Under the pieces are notes generated by a model, which had not been told where the DNA came from, did no database searches, and saw only the letters and a list, made by a program, of their open reading frames with translations. Positions 22,565-41,534 of a stretch of 64,000 nucleotides of DNA are shown here, one piece after another (within the stretch, counting starts at the first letter, position 1; each line of letters begins with the position of its first letter). The translations under genes were made by a program, and so were the position numbers. Origin of the DNA: Acanthacorydalis orientalis (lineage: Eukaryota > Arthropoda > Insecta > Megaloptera > Corydalidae); contig CM068325.1 in the NCBI GenBank assembly GCA_034766995.1, positions 4,408,446 to 4,472,445 on the forward strand, read 5' to 3'.

Positions 22565-23491
22565 TCCGGGCTACGATTGCGTCGTGTGCCGCCGCTCCCG
22601 CTCGCAGAAATCAAACAGCGAACGTTTTATAATCGGCGGATCGTGCGACGTTCCGTTTCGATCGCTCGTCTGTTCGGCGTGCGTGGCGCGGAGCGAATTT
22701 CAAGAATTTCCGTCGGGTCGCCGCAGCCGTGATCCGCGCACATGTCGGCCGAGAAAGACACGTGCGGCGCGTACGAGCCGGCCCGTGCCGTACACGTGCG
22801 TCGTCTCGCCGACTCCTTTGTTTACTGTACGGCCGGTGCCGCGTCCGCACGCGCGCACACACGGCCGCCGCTGGATTTTTTTCCAGACGCGAGCAGGTGC
22901 AATACGGTTTTCGATTCGTCGCGGAAACGCCGCACGTTCCGCGGTCGTTAAACAGCACTGCACACGCATCTGCATGCAAATCGAATTGCATGAGAGTGTT
23001 CGGGATGAAATCGGCAGTGTGTCCGGTTACAGAACCGTCGTCAGAGGCGACGACGGTTTTTTTTAACAGACACTTCTTTTGCGTTTCGTGCGGTCTGCTT
23101 TATATTCAGTTGTGAATCGAAATCGGTCGTCGGTACCGCACGAGGTGCTTAAACGTATATTAGGGCAGAGGTCGAGTCGATCCGAAGCGATTGGAAATGC
23201 TTTACAGTTTACGAGCGAATTTTTATTGGAGAAAACTTTTGGACATTGTCGGTCGATATCTAATATCAGAACCGCACGCCGCGCCACGACATCTCTCCGC
23301 CGCGTCGCGAACTAACGAGCCGAGGCAGTCTTCTACGTTACCGTCCCCGAAACAGCATGCCGTCTTTTATCTATGCATGCTGTGCCGTAAGAAAAACAAC
23401 ACTGACGTCTTCTGTTTACGTGCTACTGTCGTCTCGGCCGCTGTGTCCAGGTGCGATTCGATAGATTAACGAGCGCATCTCGGCGGACGCG
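22565..23491. other. Upstream region of the CK2 alpha gene
   Basis: GC-rich to about 23,000 with chance frames. Probably contains the promoter and 5' UTR of the kinase gene; a GTGTCCAG|GTGC site at 23,444-23,451 could be a UTR acceptor. No coding exon supported. Confidence 0.35.
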
Positions 23492-24549
23492 ATGACGATT
23501 GTGTCGAGCAGGGCGCGCATTTACGTCGACGTGAACGAGAACAAGCCGCGCGAGTACTGGGACTACGAGAACCACGTCGTGCAGTGGGTGCCGCAGGACG
23601 ACTACCAGCTCGTCCGTAAGATCGGGCGCGGTAAGTACAGCGAGGTGTTCGAGGCGATCGACAAGAAGGACGAGAAGGTCGTCGTCAAAGTGCTCAAGCC
23701 GGTCAAGCGCAAGAAGATCAAGCGCGAAATAAAGATACTCGAGAATCTACGGAACGGCGTGAACGTCGTGAAACTACTCGCGGCGACGTTCGACCCGGTG
23801 TCCGACACGCCCGCGCTCGTGTTCGAATACGTCAACAACACCGATTACAAGAAGCTGTACCAGCAGCTGACCGACTATGATATCAGGTTCGCGCCCGACG
23901 ACCGATCGTCCGACGGACGGCCTCGCGAGATCTGACCGCCGTCGCTCTCTGACCGTACAGGCACTACCACTACAAGCTGCTCGAGGCGCTCGACTACTGC
24001 CACGGGATGGGCGTCATGCACAGGGACGTCAAGCCGCACAACATAATGATCGATCACGAGAACCGGCTGCTCCGGCTGATCGACTGGGGGCTCGCCGAGT
24101 TCTACCACCCGGGACAGGAGTACAACGTCAGGGTCGCGTCGAGGTACTTCAAGGGGCCCGAGCTGCTCGTCGAGTACCAGATGTACGACTACTCGCTCGA
24201 CATGTGGTCGGTCGGGTGCGTGCTCGCGTCGATGATCTTCCGGAAGGAGCCGTTCTTCTTCGGCGCGAACAACCGCGACCAGCTGCTCAAGATCGTCAAG
24301 GTGCTCGGGACCGACGGCCTCGACGAGTATCTCGCGAAGTACAACGTCGCGATGGACCCGAAGTTCCGATCGCAGATCTGCGTCCACCCGAAGAAGAGGT
24401 GGGACGACTTCGTCAACGCCGAAAACCGGCACCTCGTCTCGCTCGTCGCGATCGGTTACCTCGACAAGCTGTTGAGGTACGACCACGCGACGCGGCTGAC
24501 CGCGCGCGAGGCGAAAAACCACCCGTACTTTCGACAGTTCCACTCGTGA
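23492..24549 (+). CDS. CkIIalpha: Casein kinase 2 catalytic subunit alpha, two exons, divergent
   Basis: Exons 23,492-23,886 and 23,961-24,549 are separated by a 74 bp intron (ATCAG|GTTCGC to TACAG|GCAC) and give 327 residues. CK2 is a constitutively active Ser/Thr kinase of acidic sites, usually in an alpha2-beta2 tetramer in nucleus and cytosol. Visible marks: [11 protein letters not shown] near 22-32, glycine loop [10 protein letters not shown] at 45-54, lysine 66, the basic stretch [10 protein letters not shown] at 72-81, HRDVKPHN with catalytic Asp154, DWG at 173-175 (CK2-specific instead of DFG), and [13 protein letters not shown]. The C-lobe from about residue 240 ([18 protein letters not shown] onward) is unusually diverged, and the protein stops soon after HPYFRQFHS. 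With only one small intron this may be a second, faster-evolving paralogue. A poly(A) signal lies at 24,617. Confidence 0.93.
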
Positions 24550-24622
24550 GCGGACTGTCGCGAGCCGTTCGACCGAAGATTCTCTATTTTTTGTACATAA
24601 TCGTTAATTATTGATAAATAAA

Positions 24623-25399
24623 ATTACGTTCGTTTCTTTACGACCCGTTGTTTGTTGTTTTTAACGCCACGTTAAAGTAAACTATTACCGAGGAATCTAA
24701 CTAGGTTTTTATACTGCATCCGTATTGTAGTTTGAATTTTGTTAAGCGATAAAAATTACTTCATAGCAGAACACTCCGTTTAAAGTTGTGGTTATGTTAT
24801 GAATGGTCACTTTTTGGGAATAGATTTGGCAGTGCCCCCGAGAAGAATATACGCGATTGAATACGGATTAATTTGACTTATGTCCCTTCTTATAGGCGTG
24901 CAACATCATTTCCTGTAATTGTTCATAATAAAAAAATCTATCGGACATAGTGTGACGTTAAGGCAAATGAACCAGCAGTTCTACATTCCTCACCCCTGTT
25001 TCATAAACTATGATTTAATGACTATCATTTATATTCATTTCGCTAGATATGTATTTTTCGAATCTAGATTCCGTCGACTCATCTCTTTCAAAAATATATA
25101 CAGACCGTGCTCATAAATCTTTTACAGATGCACAAGACAATAAGCGCCAATAAAAAGAACCGCTGGTACATAATTCCTGTTCAGACAAAGTGTGAACATT
25201 GAAATTTGTACGAAAAGCAATAATTTCACTCCTGAAACCCACGTGCCAGACAAATCCGACAAAGCCTAAAAATCTAATCGTATTTAAAGAACTCGATCGT
25301 TCCTGCGAACCTCGCCCGAAGCGCTATAGCGCCGTGGTCCGATAGTGGAAGGCGCTTCGGCACGAACAATCCCCGGACTCGACGTCCAGGTGTCCAGAA
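24623..25399. other. Intergenic, AT-rich, no gene recognised
   Basis: Lies between the CK2 alpha poly(A) signal and the first ZAD exon. No supported frame; the last ~130 bp before 25,400 become GC-richer and may hold the promoter of the zinc-finger gene. Confidence 0.45.
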
Positions 25400-26606
25400 A
25401 TGAAGGATTCGGACACGAACACCGCCGAAATGTGTCGAGTGTGCCTGACTAGGGTCAACTGTATCCACAATATCTTTGTCGAAACTTGTTCCGATGGAGT
25501 TACACTCGCCGAAACCTTATCGATATGTGCTGCGCTCAAGGTAAATATGTATACAATCGGTATCGATCGAACGATTCCAAACTCTTAATTTCCAGGTGGC
25601 TCCCGACGACGGATTCCCGTCGGTCGCTTGCAACAGGTGCGCTGGCGACTTGGAAGCGTACTCGTCGCTTCGTAGAAGGTGTATCGTGTCGTACGGGACG
25701 TTGAAGAGATACGGTTCGGACGAGAAACCGACAGAGAGCGATCTGATCGAGCCTAAGATCGAACCGGCCCTCGACTCGAACGAGTGTTCTACGGCCGACG
25801 CTGAACGCTCGTCGTCGCCGACCGATGACCGACCGGACGCGTCGGAAGAAGCGATAGAGCGCGACGAAAGACCGGGCACGGTGCCGGACGCTTCGGCGTC
25901 GTCGATCTCGTGCACCGACTGCGGCGAGTCCTTCGAGCGCGTGTCGCACCTGCACGTGCACGCGCGCGTGCACGCCGGTAAACCGGTCCACGCGTGCCCG
26001 GTCTGCGACAAGCGGTTCGCGCACCGGAGCAGGATGCGCGAGCACGAGAAAAGGCACACCGGCACGCGCTCGCACAGATGCTCGCGATGCGGCAGGACTT
26101 TCATCTACATGTCCGGGCTCGCCGCGCACGCGAAGACGCACACGGGCGCCCGGCCGTTCAAGTGCGATCTGTGCGGGAAGGCGTACGCGCAGCCGAAAGA
26201 ACTGAGGGAGCACGCGCGCGTCCACACCGGCGAGAGGCCGTACGTGTGCGGGTCGTGCGGCAAAGCGTTCGTCAGGTCGTCCTCGTTACTGATCCACTCG
26301 CAGATACACGCGAGCGAGATGAGGTACAGGTGCGAGGTCTGCGGCCGCGCGTTCGCGCAGTCGGCGGGGTTGACGCGCCACGCCGAGACCCACTCGAACG
26401 AGAGGCCGTACGTGTGTACGGTCTGCGGGAAGGCGTTCAAGAGGAAGTTCGATTCGGAAACGCACGCGAGGACACACTCGAACGAGAGAGCGTACAGATG
26501 TCCTACGTGCGGCGACGCGTTCAGGAGCAGGTTCGACCTCGCTGGGCACGCGAAGAGGACGCACAAAGATGGAGACCGTGTTCAGATGTCGACCCCGTGT
26601 CGATAG
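25400..26606 (+). CDS. ZAD-domain C2H2 zinc-finger protein, 8 fingers, two exons
   Basis: Exons 25,400-25,540 and 25,596-26,606, joined by a 55 bp intron (CTCAAG|GTAAAT to TTCCAG|GTGGCT, phase 0), give 383 residues. The N-terminal ZAD is split by the intron: CRVCL near residue 12 and CNRC near 59 supply the four zinc-binding cysteines. An acidic linker (about 90-165) follows, then eight C2H2 fingers from CTDCGESFERVSHLHVH to CPTCGDAFRSRFDLAGH, with TGERP-type linkers between several. ZADs dimerise and the fingers bind DNA; these are insect transcription or chromatin factors with gene-specific roles, so no orthologue is named. A poly(A) signal is at 26,667. The gene converges on another ZAD gene 490 bp downstream. 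Confidence 0.9.
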
Positions 26607-26672
26607 GACGTCGGAACGCGGCGGAGCTCGTATACGTAGAGAGTATTGTTCGATTTTTAGATGTGTAATAAA

Positions 26673-27032
26673 ACAGTATATATATATGATGAATTGGTCG
26701 CATTACTAGTCTGGTAAATGAGTTGAATACAGAGCGTCTTCTATCAGAGTGAACGAAAAGTAATACCCTGACCCTGTACTACACTCTTAATAATTAGGAA
26801 AACACTTGCGGGGATAATCAACAACCGAACGGCTTCGAGCAACTAGCAAACACTAGATTGTATCTCTTATGGATCATAAGACAAATAAACATTAGACAAA
26901 TCTGAAAATTTACATACTCTAAGGTTGATACGTTCGCTATTCCTCCAAATCCGAATAAAAATGTCTGGAGAAATTAAAAAAATGATTTATTACAAAAACA
27001 AGACAGGTTTTTTTTTCAATTAAAATAGTAGC
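26673..27032. other. Convergent 3' intergenic spacer
   Basis: AT-rich spacer between the poly(A) signals of the two tail-to-tail ZAD genes (26,667 plus; 27,033-27,038 minus). No frame. Confidence 0.6.
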
Positions 27033-27097
27033 TTTATTCATGCGTAAGTGTACACGTCAGTCCCTCTCGTACATTTCTAAATAAACGCATCGACTTC

Positions 27098-29429
27098 TCA
27101 TTCGATTTCAACATGTCCTTTCTTATGAACCATTAAGTTACACTCTTTCTTAAAACCTCTCTCGCACACGTCACACCTGTACGGCTTTTCTCCCGAATGG
27201 ACTCCGGCGTGGTTCCTCAACGTCGCTTCGTTCCTAAACGTTTTCGGGCACGACACGCATCGGAACGGCTCTCTCGTGCCGTTCCGATCGTCCGGATGCA
27301 GGGCCGCGACGTGCTTCCGAAGATTTTGCCTCGACGTCAGTCTCTTCCCGCAGATGTCGCACTCGTACGGTTTCTCTTTGGTGTGCACGCGCCTGTGTAT
27401 CTCGGCGTGATGCTTCTGCGAGAACGTCTTCGAGCATATCTCGCACGAGAACGGCCGCTCGCCCGAGTGGATCCGGATGTGCGTGTCGAGAGTCACTTTC
27501 AGGGCGAACGTTTTGCCGCACACGTGACACCCGTACGGCTTCTCGCCCGTGTGCACGCGGACGTGGTTGCGGAGGTTCTGTTCCTGCGAGAACGCACGGT
27601 CGCAGAATCGGCACGCGAACGGACGTTCGCCGCTGTGTACCCGGACGTGGCCGATCAGCGTCTTCTTCAGACGGAACGCTTTGTCGCAGCGGTCGCACTT
27701 GTACGGCCGCTCGTCGGTGTGTATCCGGAGATGTTTCTTCAGATTGTACTCGATCGAAAACGCTTTACTACAGAAATCGCACATGTACTCTTTGACTCCG
27801 GTGTGAACCTTCGAGTGGACGTCGAGCGTGCTCTTCAAAGCGAATTTCTTGAGGCACACGTCGCAGCCGTACGGTTTTTCGCGAGTGTGCGTCCTGACGT
27901 GCGCCTTCAGATTGTGACCGGAGCGAAACGCTTTCCGGCAGAACTCGCATTCGAACGGTCTCTCGTCCGTATGTATTCTCGCGTGCACCCCTAGCGTACT
28001 CTTCAGCCGGAACGTTTTCCCGCACGCGTCGCACCGGTACGGCCTCTCGTCCGTGTGAGTCCGCACGTGGTGCTTGAGATTGTTTTCGGACGAGAACGCT
28101 TTCGGACAGAACCCGCAAGCGTACGGCCTCTCGCCGGTGTGCGTCCTCGTGTGCACGACCATCGTCTTCTTCGACCTGAACGATTTCGAGCACGTCGAGC
28201 ACCGGAACGGCCTCTCGTCCGTGTGCGCTCGGACGTGCGTCTTGAGGTTGTCCTCGGCGGCGAACGTCTTATCGCAGTACCCGCACGAGAACGGCCTGAC
28301 CCCGTCGTGTCTCCTCAGGTGCGCGTCCAGAATACACTTCCACGCGAAAGCCTTCGGACAGACGCCGCACGCGTACGGCCTCTCGCCGCTGTGTATCCTC
28401 GCGTGGCTTTTCAGTTTATACGCGGTCGGGAACGCTCGGCCGCACGCGTCGCACGCGTACGGACGGATCCCGCCGTGCGTCTTCGAGTGCGCGTCGAGCG
28501 TCGGTTTCGTCTTGAACGACTTCCCGCACGCGCCGCATCCGAACGGTCGTTCCGTCGAATGACTGTTCGAGTGCTGCTTGAGGTAGTGCTTCTCCGCGAA
28601 CGTCTTCGAGCACGTCTCGCACTTGAAAGGCAGATCTGCCGGCCTCGAGTGCGTCGCGACGTGCGTCCGCAGGTGGCTCTTCTGTTTGAACCGCCTGCCG
28701 CACCGTTCGCACTCGTGCGGCCTGCTCTCGCGTTTCGGTTCGCTCTCGTCCCGCTCGGTCGGATCTACGTCCGACGGGCTACGCTCGTACGCTTCCGCCG
28801 GCGTCGTATCGGAGTTCGCGGACGTATCGTTCAGACGTGTCCGTAAGGCCTGCCGAGATTCCAGGCATCTCGTTCTGAATTTTACGTAGTTCTCGAGGCA
28901 ATCGACGCACGAGTCGCATATCGTTCCGGGTAAACCGTCGTCTATCGCGATCTAGTACGTCATAAGGGAATCGTTCAAGTCGGCGGTGTTCGGTCGTTCA
29001 CGAAAGTATCCGCATGCATATTAAAGTCACTCGTCGAGGTCGACGAGTACGAATTATAAACGATGGCGCGAGCGTGTCACACGTAAGAGCAACGCAGGCT
29101 AAGCTCTAAGAACATCGAGTCGAGATGCGGCTTAAACGTTACCGGAACACTCGTTCGGTCTTCGATCACCGAACGACCGGTACGAGTAGTAGTGTCGTCG
29201 GATCTTACGAACAGAAAAGAGGATATCCGAGTCTCGTCGATTAATATGCATTACGAATAACTCCCTGAACTGATCTACTATTATGTAGCGTTACCTGTGT
29301 GCAGGTCAACTCCATTAGGACGTCAACTAGCCTGTTATCGTTCGAACATTTCTCGTCGAATATCTCGTGCAAATATTCCGAAGTCGACATGCACGTCCTA
29401 CATATTTTATTAAAATCCGTAACGTCCAT
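27098..29429 (-). CDS. ZAD-domain C2H2 zinc-finger protein, 19 fingers, two exons
   Basis: Minus-strand exons 29,429-29,295 and 28,951-27,098 give 662 residues; the 343 bp intron (CACACAG|GTAACG to TACTAG|ATCGCG) is in phase 0. The ZAD is again split by the intron: KICRTCM at residues 8-14, then DDGLPGTICDSCVDCLENY in exon 2. After a short acidic linker (about 80-115) come 19 tandem C2H2 fingers, from CERCGRRFKQKSHLRTH to CERGFKKECNLMVHKKGH, mostly joined by (T/S)(G/D)E(R/K)P linkers. Finger 17 ends in HVAALH and is followed by an unusually long linker (PDDRNGTREP), so the last two fingers are offset. It probably binds a long DNA site; the target is unknown. The shared intron position with the neighbour supports a common origin of the pair. 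Confidence 0.92.
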
Positions 29430-31080
29430 ACCGATCTATTTACAGGGACCAAGACAAGTCCGCAACAGGACGAAATCGTACATAATCGAATGTTACACAA
29501 CGTAAACGGGATCTAAAAAAAACAGATCGATATTTATTCGCGAACAATAGGCGTCGAACTGTAATTCTGGAAAAATCCACTGATCGTGTATTCCAGTAAA
29601 TAAATCGACAGGGAATTCAATTTTTCGATACATGCTAAACACATTTTCCTTTTCGATACGAATCCGTGTACAGGTACGGTTGAGGAGAGGATTGGAGGAT
29701 CTAGAGAGGTGTACAAAAACGAAATGTTTCAATAAAATCTTTATTCGTTTAAATGTGTACAGGCGGTGTTAAATATACAACAAACGCATTGTTAAAGACG
29801 AGCAAACACCTCGGCTCGGCGCGACAGCGTCGTCTCGACTCGCTCGTTTGCTACCGACTTTTATACAAAACAGAAATTGAAAACAGTCGAAATGTACGAT
29901 TAAAATGTTCACTGACCTTTCGGCGTGCTCGATCGGCGAACTCGGCTGTATCGTTTCAAAGATTTCAGGCACAGCAACAATACACAACCACCGCACACGA
30001 GACGCGACTGCGAAATGACGCCGGCGTCCTGTCAGCCGGACAAAAGAGCATCGTCGCGTCATCTTCGACACGAACAATGAACGGATGACCAGAAACGATT
30101 CTGCACATAATATCTCTGCGATAATCGTACATGGCGTCTGATTGACGATTTACAATACAGTAGCGTGTACAATATCCCGGTTTAATAATAAAAATCAATC
30201 GACTTACAATTCTTTGTTACAGCAGATAAGTTCTTGTCGCCATCTGTGAGCCACGCACGGTTCCGCACCGATGAGTATTTGAATTACAAGGCGGGAAGTT
30301 TTTTTTTTAGTCGAAAATAGCCGTATAAACTTCGAATTAAATGGAAAGACTCGCAGGTCGCTACAAAATGAATTGAGTTTCGTACGACGTGTACAGATTT
30401 GAACGGTTTTCGAACGCGAACACGAACATGTGCGCCGATTTTCGATTTCTAACCGGCACACTGTCGATTCTTTGCAAATTATTCCATGTTTTTAGACTGA
30501 ATCGCGAAATATCGCGTGCTGTTCGAACTAGAGGTCGGCTTTACATAAAAGAATCTCGATTCCGATTTATTTTGAACGCGAACAGGTCCGTAACAGCGTT
30601 TTGGAACGACCGCCAGTGTTCACATGCAGAAATAATGAGTTCGTGGCGTTTTTCTTTTGAAATTCTTTTAGGATCCCCGTCTGAAATATAAAAAAATGTA
30701 CACTTTTCGAAATAGAATTGAATTGTCTATCGAACGCGTCGATTTAATCTTCTTAAAAAGGGCAAACAGGCCCGTTTCGAACAGATCCGCGATCGTGTAT
30801 TAGAAAAATATACATTTTTAATTTCGAAGCCGGACTGTTGATAATCCTGTCCGCTGTTCATTTTCACGAAATAATCAATAAACATTCCGGCCAGAGCAGG
30901 TGTTCGTACCACGTCGCCGCCATCGCCCGCATTCCGGGCCACAGACCCCGACTGACTGAATATTCAAATGAGCATTCTTCACGGAAACTCCTATAAATAA
31001 ATCGGCCGCTTTGCATATTCGACACGAAAATAGATCGGCGAACTGTAAAACCCCAGCACGATTCGCACAAAACAACCCTC
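29430..31080. other. Intergenic, no gene recognised
   Basis: Presumed promoter of the 19-finger gene from 29,430. Back-to-back poly(A) signals (AATAAA plus at 29,731; minus at 29,740-29,745) suggest a transcript end, but no coding exon is recognisable. The rest is AT-rich. Confidence 0.4.
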
Positions 31081-31590
31081 ATATATATATATATATATTT
31101 ATATATACACGAGTAGATATTTGTGAATCAAACCCCCGTTGTGTGGAAAACGCAACGTCACGGCACGAACAAGTGGTTAGCGTGCGAACCGACTGCATTA
31201 AAAATACATCAACGGACGGGGACGCGAGGACGACCCTCCGAACCGCGTCAGTTTGTTCGAACGGGAAAAGAATCGCCCAGTCATCGAACGCGGCACCGTG
31301 AAGTGGATTCCGGTGTGTGCGCGCGTGCGGCTTAAGACGTGGAAAAGAGTCGACACCCGTCCATCAAAAGTGGATTGATCGAATGTGTGAAGTGTGTCCG
31401 CGTCGCTCGTCGGCCATGTGAATTCCGGGACAACAATCTTACACGCCGCGCTGTCGGTTTTCGGACGGACGGCTCGTGTCCGGGCATAAACTGTCGATTT
31501 CTCCCCGTGCGGGGGCGCTCTTGTCGTGATTCGATCCGGAACGATCGCCGGACCGGCCGAGAGACGCCCGCGACAGCGTTCACAGACTCT
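31081..31590. other. Intergenic, (TA)n then CpG-rich DNA
   Basis: A short TA tract at 31,081-31,107, then CpG-rich sequence with chance frames on both strands. Confidence 0.5.
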
Positions 31591-32010
31591 ACGGTCGCCG
31601 GTTCGACCGTGACGTCTCGAAGAGCAGACTTTCTCTGAATCAGCACAAAGTTGAAAGAAGAGAATTCTGCAGGGTCGGAACGGTCGTCGATTTCGAAGAA
31701 AAAAATCGTAATCAGTTTCAAAAACATCGATCGAGGCACTCGTAAGAGTCTATTTTTGATATTTATACCGTTTTGCATATATTAAAGTCGCCGGTTCGGA
31801 TCTGAATCGGCGCGCGGTCGGAAAAAACAGACTTTCGCGGGGTTCGAACGGCCGTCCGCCTTGTAAAAATCGCACGTCGGTTCAAAAAGAAAATCAACCG
31901 GGAGTCACGTAAACGTCTCCATTCGATACTCAAATCGAGGCGCAGACGTTAAAGTCGCCGGTTCGAATCCAAACCGGCGTACAGTTGAAAAGACAAGACT
32001 TTCGCCGCGT
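31591..32010 (+). repeat. Degenerate tandem repeat with tRNA T-arm-like segment
   Basis: GTCGCCGGTTCG recurs at 31,594, 31,788 and 31,954, each followed by AGACTTTC-type and cytosine-rich landmarks. The third unit reads GCCGGTTCGAATCC, an exact match to the Pol III B-box consensus, and it sits in a small GCCGG/CCGGC hairpin. No A box or cloverleaf is visible, so this is not called a tRNA. Confidence 0.5.
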
Positions 32011-32759
32011 CCGGCCGACCGGGGGATCTCGAAAACGGCGGTCGAACGTCTCCGCACCGGGCTACGACCGGCCGTGCCGCGAGTTCGACCCGTTTCCGTG
32101 TCCGAGGTCGTTCGCACGTGAATTCGTGCGTCGTGAGAATAACGAACGACTGCATTAAATAATTGAAGGGTCGACGCATTAGGGTGTCGTTTATAAACGC
32201 TCGGCTCAAGGTTAATCCGACATAAAATCAATGCGACTGCGGCGTGCGGGGGCAGACGGACGTCGAACTCGCGGCCGGCCGAGAAGCACGCGCTCGGTTT
32301 AACATCTAATCGAGTTTCTCGTGCAGGAATCGAAAGCGTTTATTCAACGACCGACCACCCTCCTCAAACACACACACACCCACGCGCGCGTTTCCCTTCC
32401 CACTGACCGTTTTTAATCAGAGAGCGACGATTTAATTTGTTTGTCGGTCCTTTCTCGGTCGGAAGACGGCCATTCTCTCGATTTTCTCGTGCATGAACCG
32501 CGAACAGAGGAATTTAATTGCGGATTAACGGTGCGAATTCCGAGAAAAACTCTGCTCGATCGAAGACGTCCGCGAAAAAGTCATCGGTGCGCTTTTTCAT
32601 ATAAGAAAATCATATCGGACGGCCGTGAGCTTTGTCTGTTTGTTTTTTTCCGCGACGAAGCCGTGCCGGCCGTGAGATTTTCTGTCTTCCTTGTTTTCCG
32701 GTAGAGGCGGGTGGCGCGCAGAACCGATCCCATCACGCGGACACATGTAGGCCGTCGCG
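32011..32759. other. Upstream region of the ARL6 gene
   Basis: CpG-rich flank with a CA tract at 32,369-32,380. Probably includes promoter and 5' UTR; no coding exon supported. Confidence 0.4.
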
Positions 32760-34007
32760 ATGGGCCTGTTCCACAAGCTGGCGCTGTTCCTCGGCGTGAA
32801 GAAGCGCGAGGTGAACGTGCTCGTCATCGGGCTGAACAACAGCGGGAAGAGCACGGTCGTCAACCGGTTCAAGGGCGAGGAGGAGCGCGCGCAGGAGATA
32901 GTGCCGACCGTCGGCTTCAACGTCGAGAAGTTCCAGAGTGAGTGCGCGACGGACTCGCTCGGTTCTTCGTCGAGTCACCGTCTCTCTTCCGTCTAGATCA
33001 CGCGCTCGGCTTCACGGCGTTCGACATGAGCGGACACGGACGCTACAGGGACCTCTGGGAGCACTACTACAAGGACACGCACGGCGTCATCTTCGTCATC
33101 GACTCGAGCGATCGGCTCAGGCTCGTCGTCGTCAAAGATGAACTCGACCTGCTGCTGCAGCACCCGCACATATCGAGCAGGAAGGTACGTGCGAGCGGAC
33201 GTTACGGTCGCCGGTTCGAAACACGGTCCGGTCCGGAGTCGAGCGGCCGTCGCTACATTTCACGCGGCGACGACCGGCCGGGGAAGTTCGCTCGGCGCGC
33301 GCGCGTCGCGACCGTCCGCGCCGGGCGTTCCGAGTCTCCTCGGACGACACCGCGGTCGGTCGTCGGCACGTAAAATGTCGACACGTCAATCCGTGCGGCC
33401 TCGGACCGTTCGAGATTCGAAACTGTGGACTCCCGGGCGCGCGTTTGTTGACTTTTTTGAAAATTTCACGGCGCGTTCGACGAGACGTATCGCTTTTAAT
33501 CGAAACCGGGTGAATCGGTTTTCCCCGATAGATGTCGCCCACGACGAAGCGATTTTCGAGCGCCGTCGTTCTCCGCCGCGATCTACGATCCCGTCTCTAT
33601 GCTTTCAGGTGCCGATCCTCTTCTACGCGAACAAAATGGACTGCAAGGACGCGCTGAGCAGCGTGAAAATCGCACAGGCGCTCGGACTCGAGCGGATCGG
33701 CGACAAGCCGTGGCATATTTGTTCGAGCAACGCGCTCACAGGTGAACGCGAATCGTCGGGAGACGTCCTCGGTCCCTTTTCGTCCTGATTCCGATTCCGA
33801 GGCGGAGCCGCGTCTCCTCCTGACGAACTTATCGGTCGATCGGAGAGATGCGATTCCGGCCCGGACGAAATCTCGGATACTTCACTTTCTCTCCATCCGG
33901 TTTTACCCCGGAGTCACACCGATGAAATGTTCGCAGGTGAAGGGCTGCAGGACGGCGTCGAGTGGCTCACGCAGCAAATCCGGGAGATCGTCCTCGTGAG
34001 GAAGTAA
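32760..34007 (+). CDS. Arl6: ARL6 / BBS3 small GTPase, four exons
   Basis: Exons 32,760-32,937, 32,997-33,184, 33,609-33,741 and 33,937-34,007 give 189 residues (family about 186). All junctions are GT-AG and keep phase. ARL6 is the Arf-like GTPase that recruits the BBSome to membranes at the base of the cilium. Marks: MGLFHKL with Gly2 (Arf-type N-terminal amphipathic helix), P-loop GLNNSGKST at 24-32, the ARL6-specific switch 2 [30 protein letters not shown] for guanine recognition, CSSNAL as G5, and the C-terminal [11 protein letters not shown] that defines ARL6. The P-loop has Asn where relatives usually have Asp (GLDNSGKT). A poly(A) signal is at 34,323. It converges with RPB1, whose stop is 0.8 kb away. 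Confidence 0.95.
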
Positions 34008-34819
34008 GATCGAAGAAGCGTCCGTCTCGAACACCGTCGACTCGACAGGAACGTTCACTGTGGAGGACGCGAGAACGTCCTCTCGGAATTTCGACGTCGT
34101 CGTCGAAAACGACGGGAGAGAAAGTTCCGCAGACGAGTTTCCGATACACTTTCGGTTGTTCGTACGGAACGGCCAGCTCCGGGCCTTTTACGCATGAAAG
34201 TTTATAAATCAGGTGCATCGACGATAGTACTATTCGTCCGCATTCGTACGGCGTTTACCTTACTCGTATCGAATAATTATTTAGATTTAATGTCTTACGT
34301 GTAGGTCGTGTACGAAATATTTAATAAAGACCGGCCGTTTCTGATGCTATGTTCGTTTTATTCTTCGAAAACCTTCGGGGTATCACGAGGGAGGCGGAGG
34401 TGTAGGTAGGGGAGAGGAGATCTGTCGATACGCACGAGTGTTTTCAGAAAGTGATCTTTATTCGATAGTATGTACATAAACATAACACGTCACGGATCGG
34501 AACGCCGGAAAATACACGTCCGTCACGAAACGTCACCCGGCGGTACGAATCGACGTCCGCGTGCTTCGAACGATACTATCCGACCGTTCGTGAAACGGAT
34601 GAAATTAAACAGTAAACTAATTATAAAACATAACCCTAGTCGATGTTTCCTTATATCCTAGAAGATAGAAAACAAATCGGACACGCCCGCGGCGTAAGAT
34701 TCGATTCCGTCTACGATAAACATCTATATTTACTGTAATATAAAATATAATCTGTTTGACATTGTGATCGCCGAACTTATCTACTCTTTTTATAAACCGT
34801 CTTCTCTCCCTTCGGACGC
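34008..34819. other. Facing 3' UTRs of ARL6 and RPB1
   Basis: Holds the ARL6 poly(A) signal (34,323-34,328, plus) and an RPB1 poly(A) signal (AATAAA on the minus strand at 34,462-34,457), about 130 bp apart. No gene between. Confidence 0.6.

Positions 34820-41534
<6,715 letters not shown>

Noticed and set aside
29534..29716. Minus-strand KMCLACIEKLNSL, resembling the second half of a ZAD
   Set aside because: Only two cysteines and no finger array or matching exon; could be a relic of a third ZAD gene, but too short to support.
31944..31990. tRNA gene
   Set aside because: A B-box match and small stem only; no acceptor stem, D arm or anticodon arm can be drawn.
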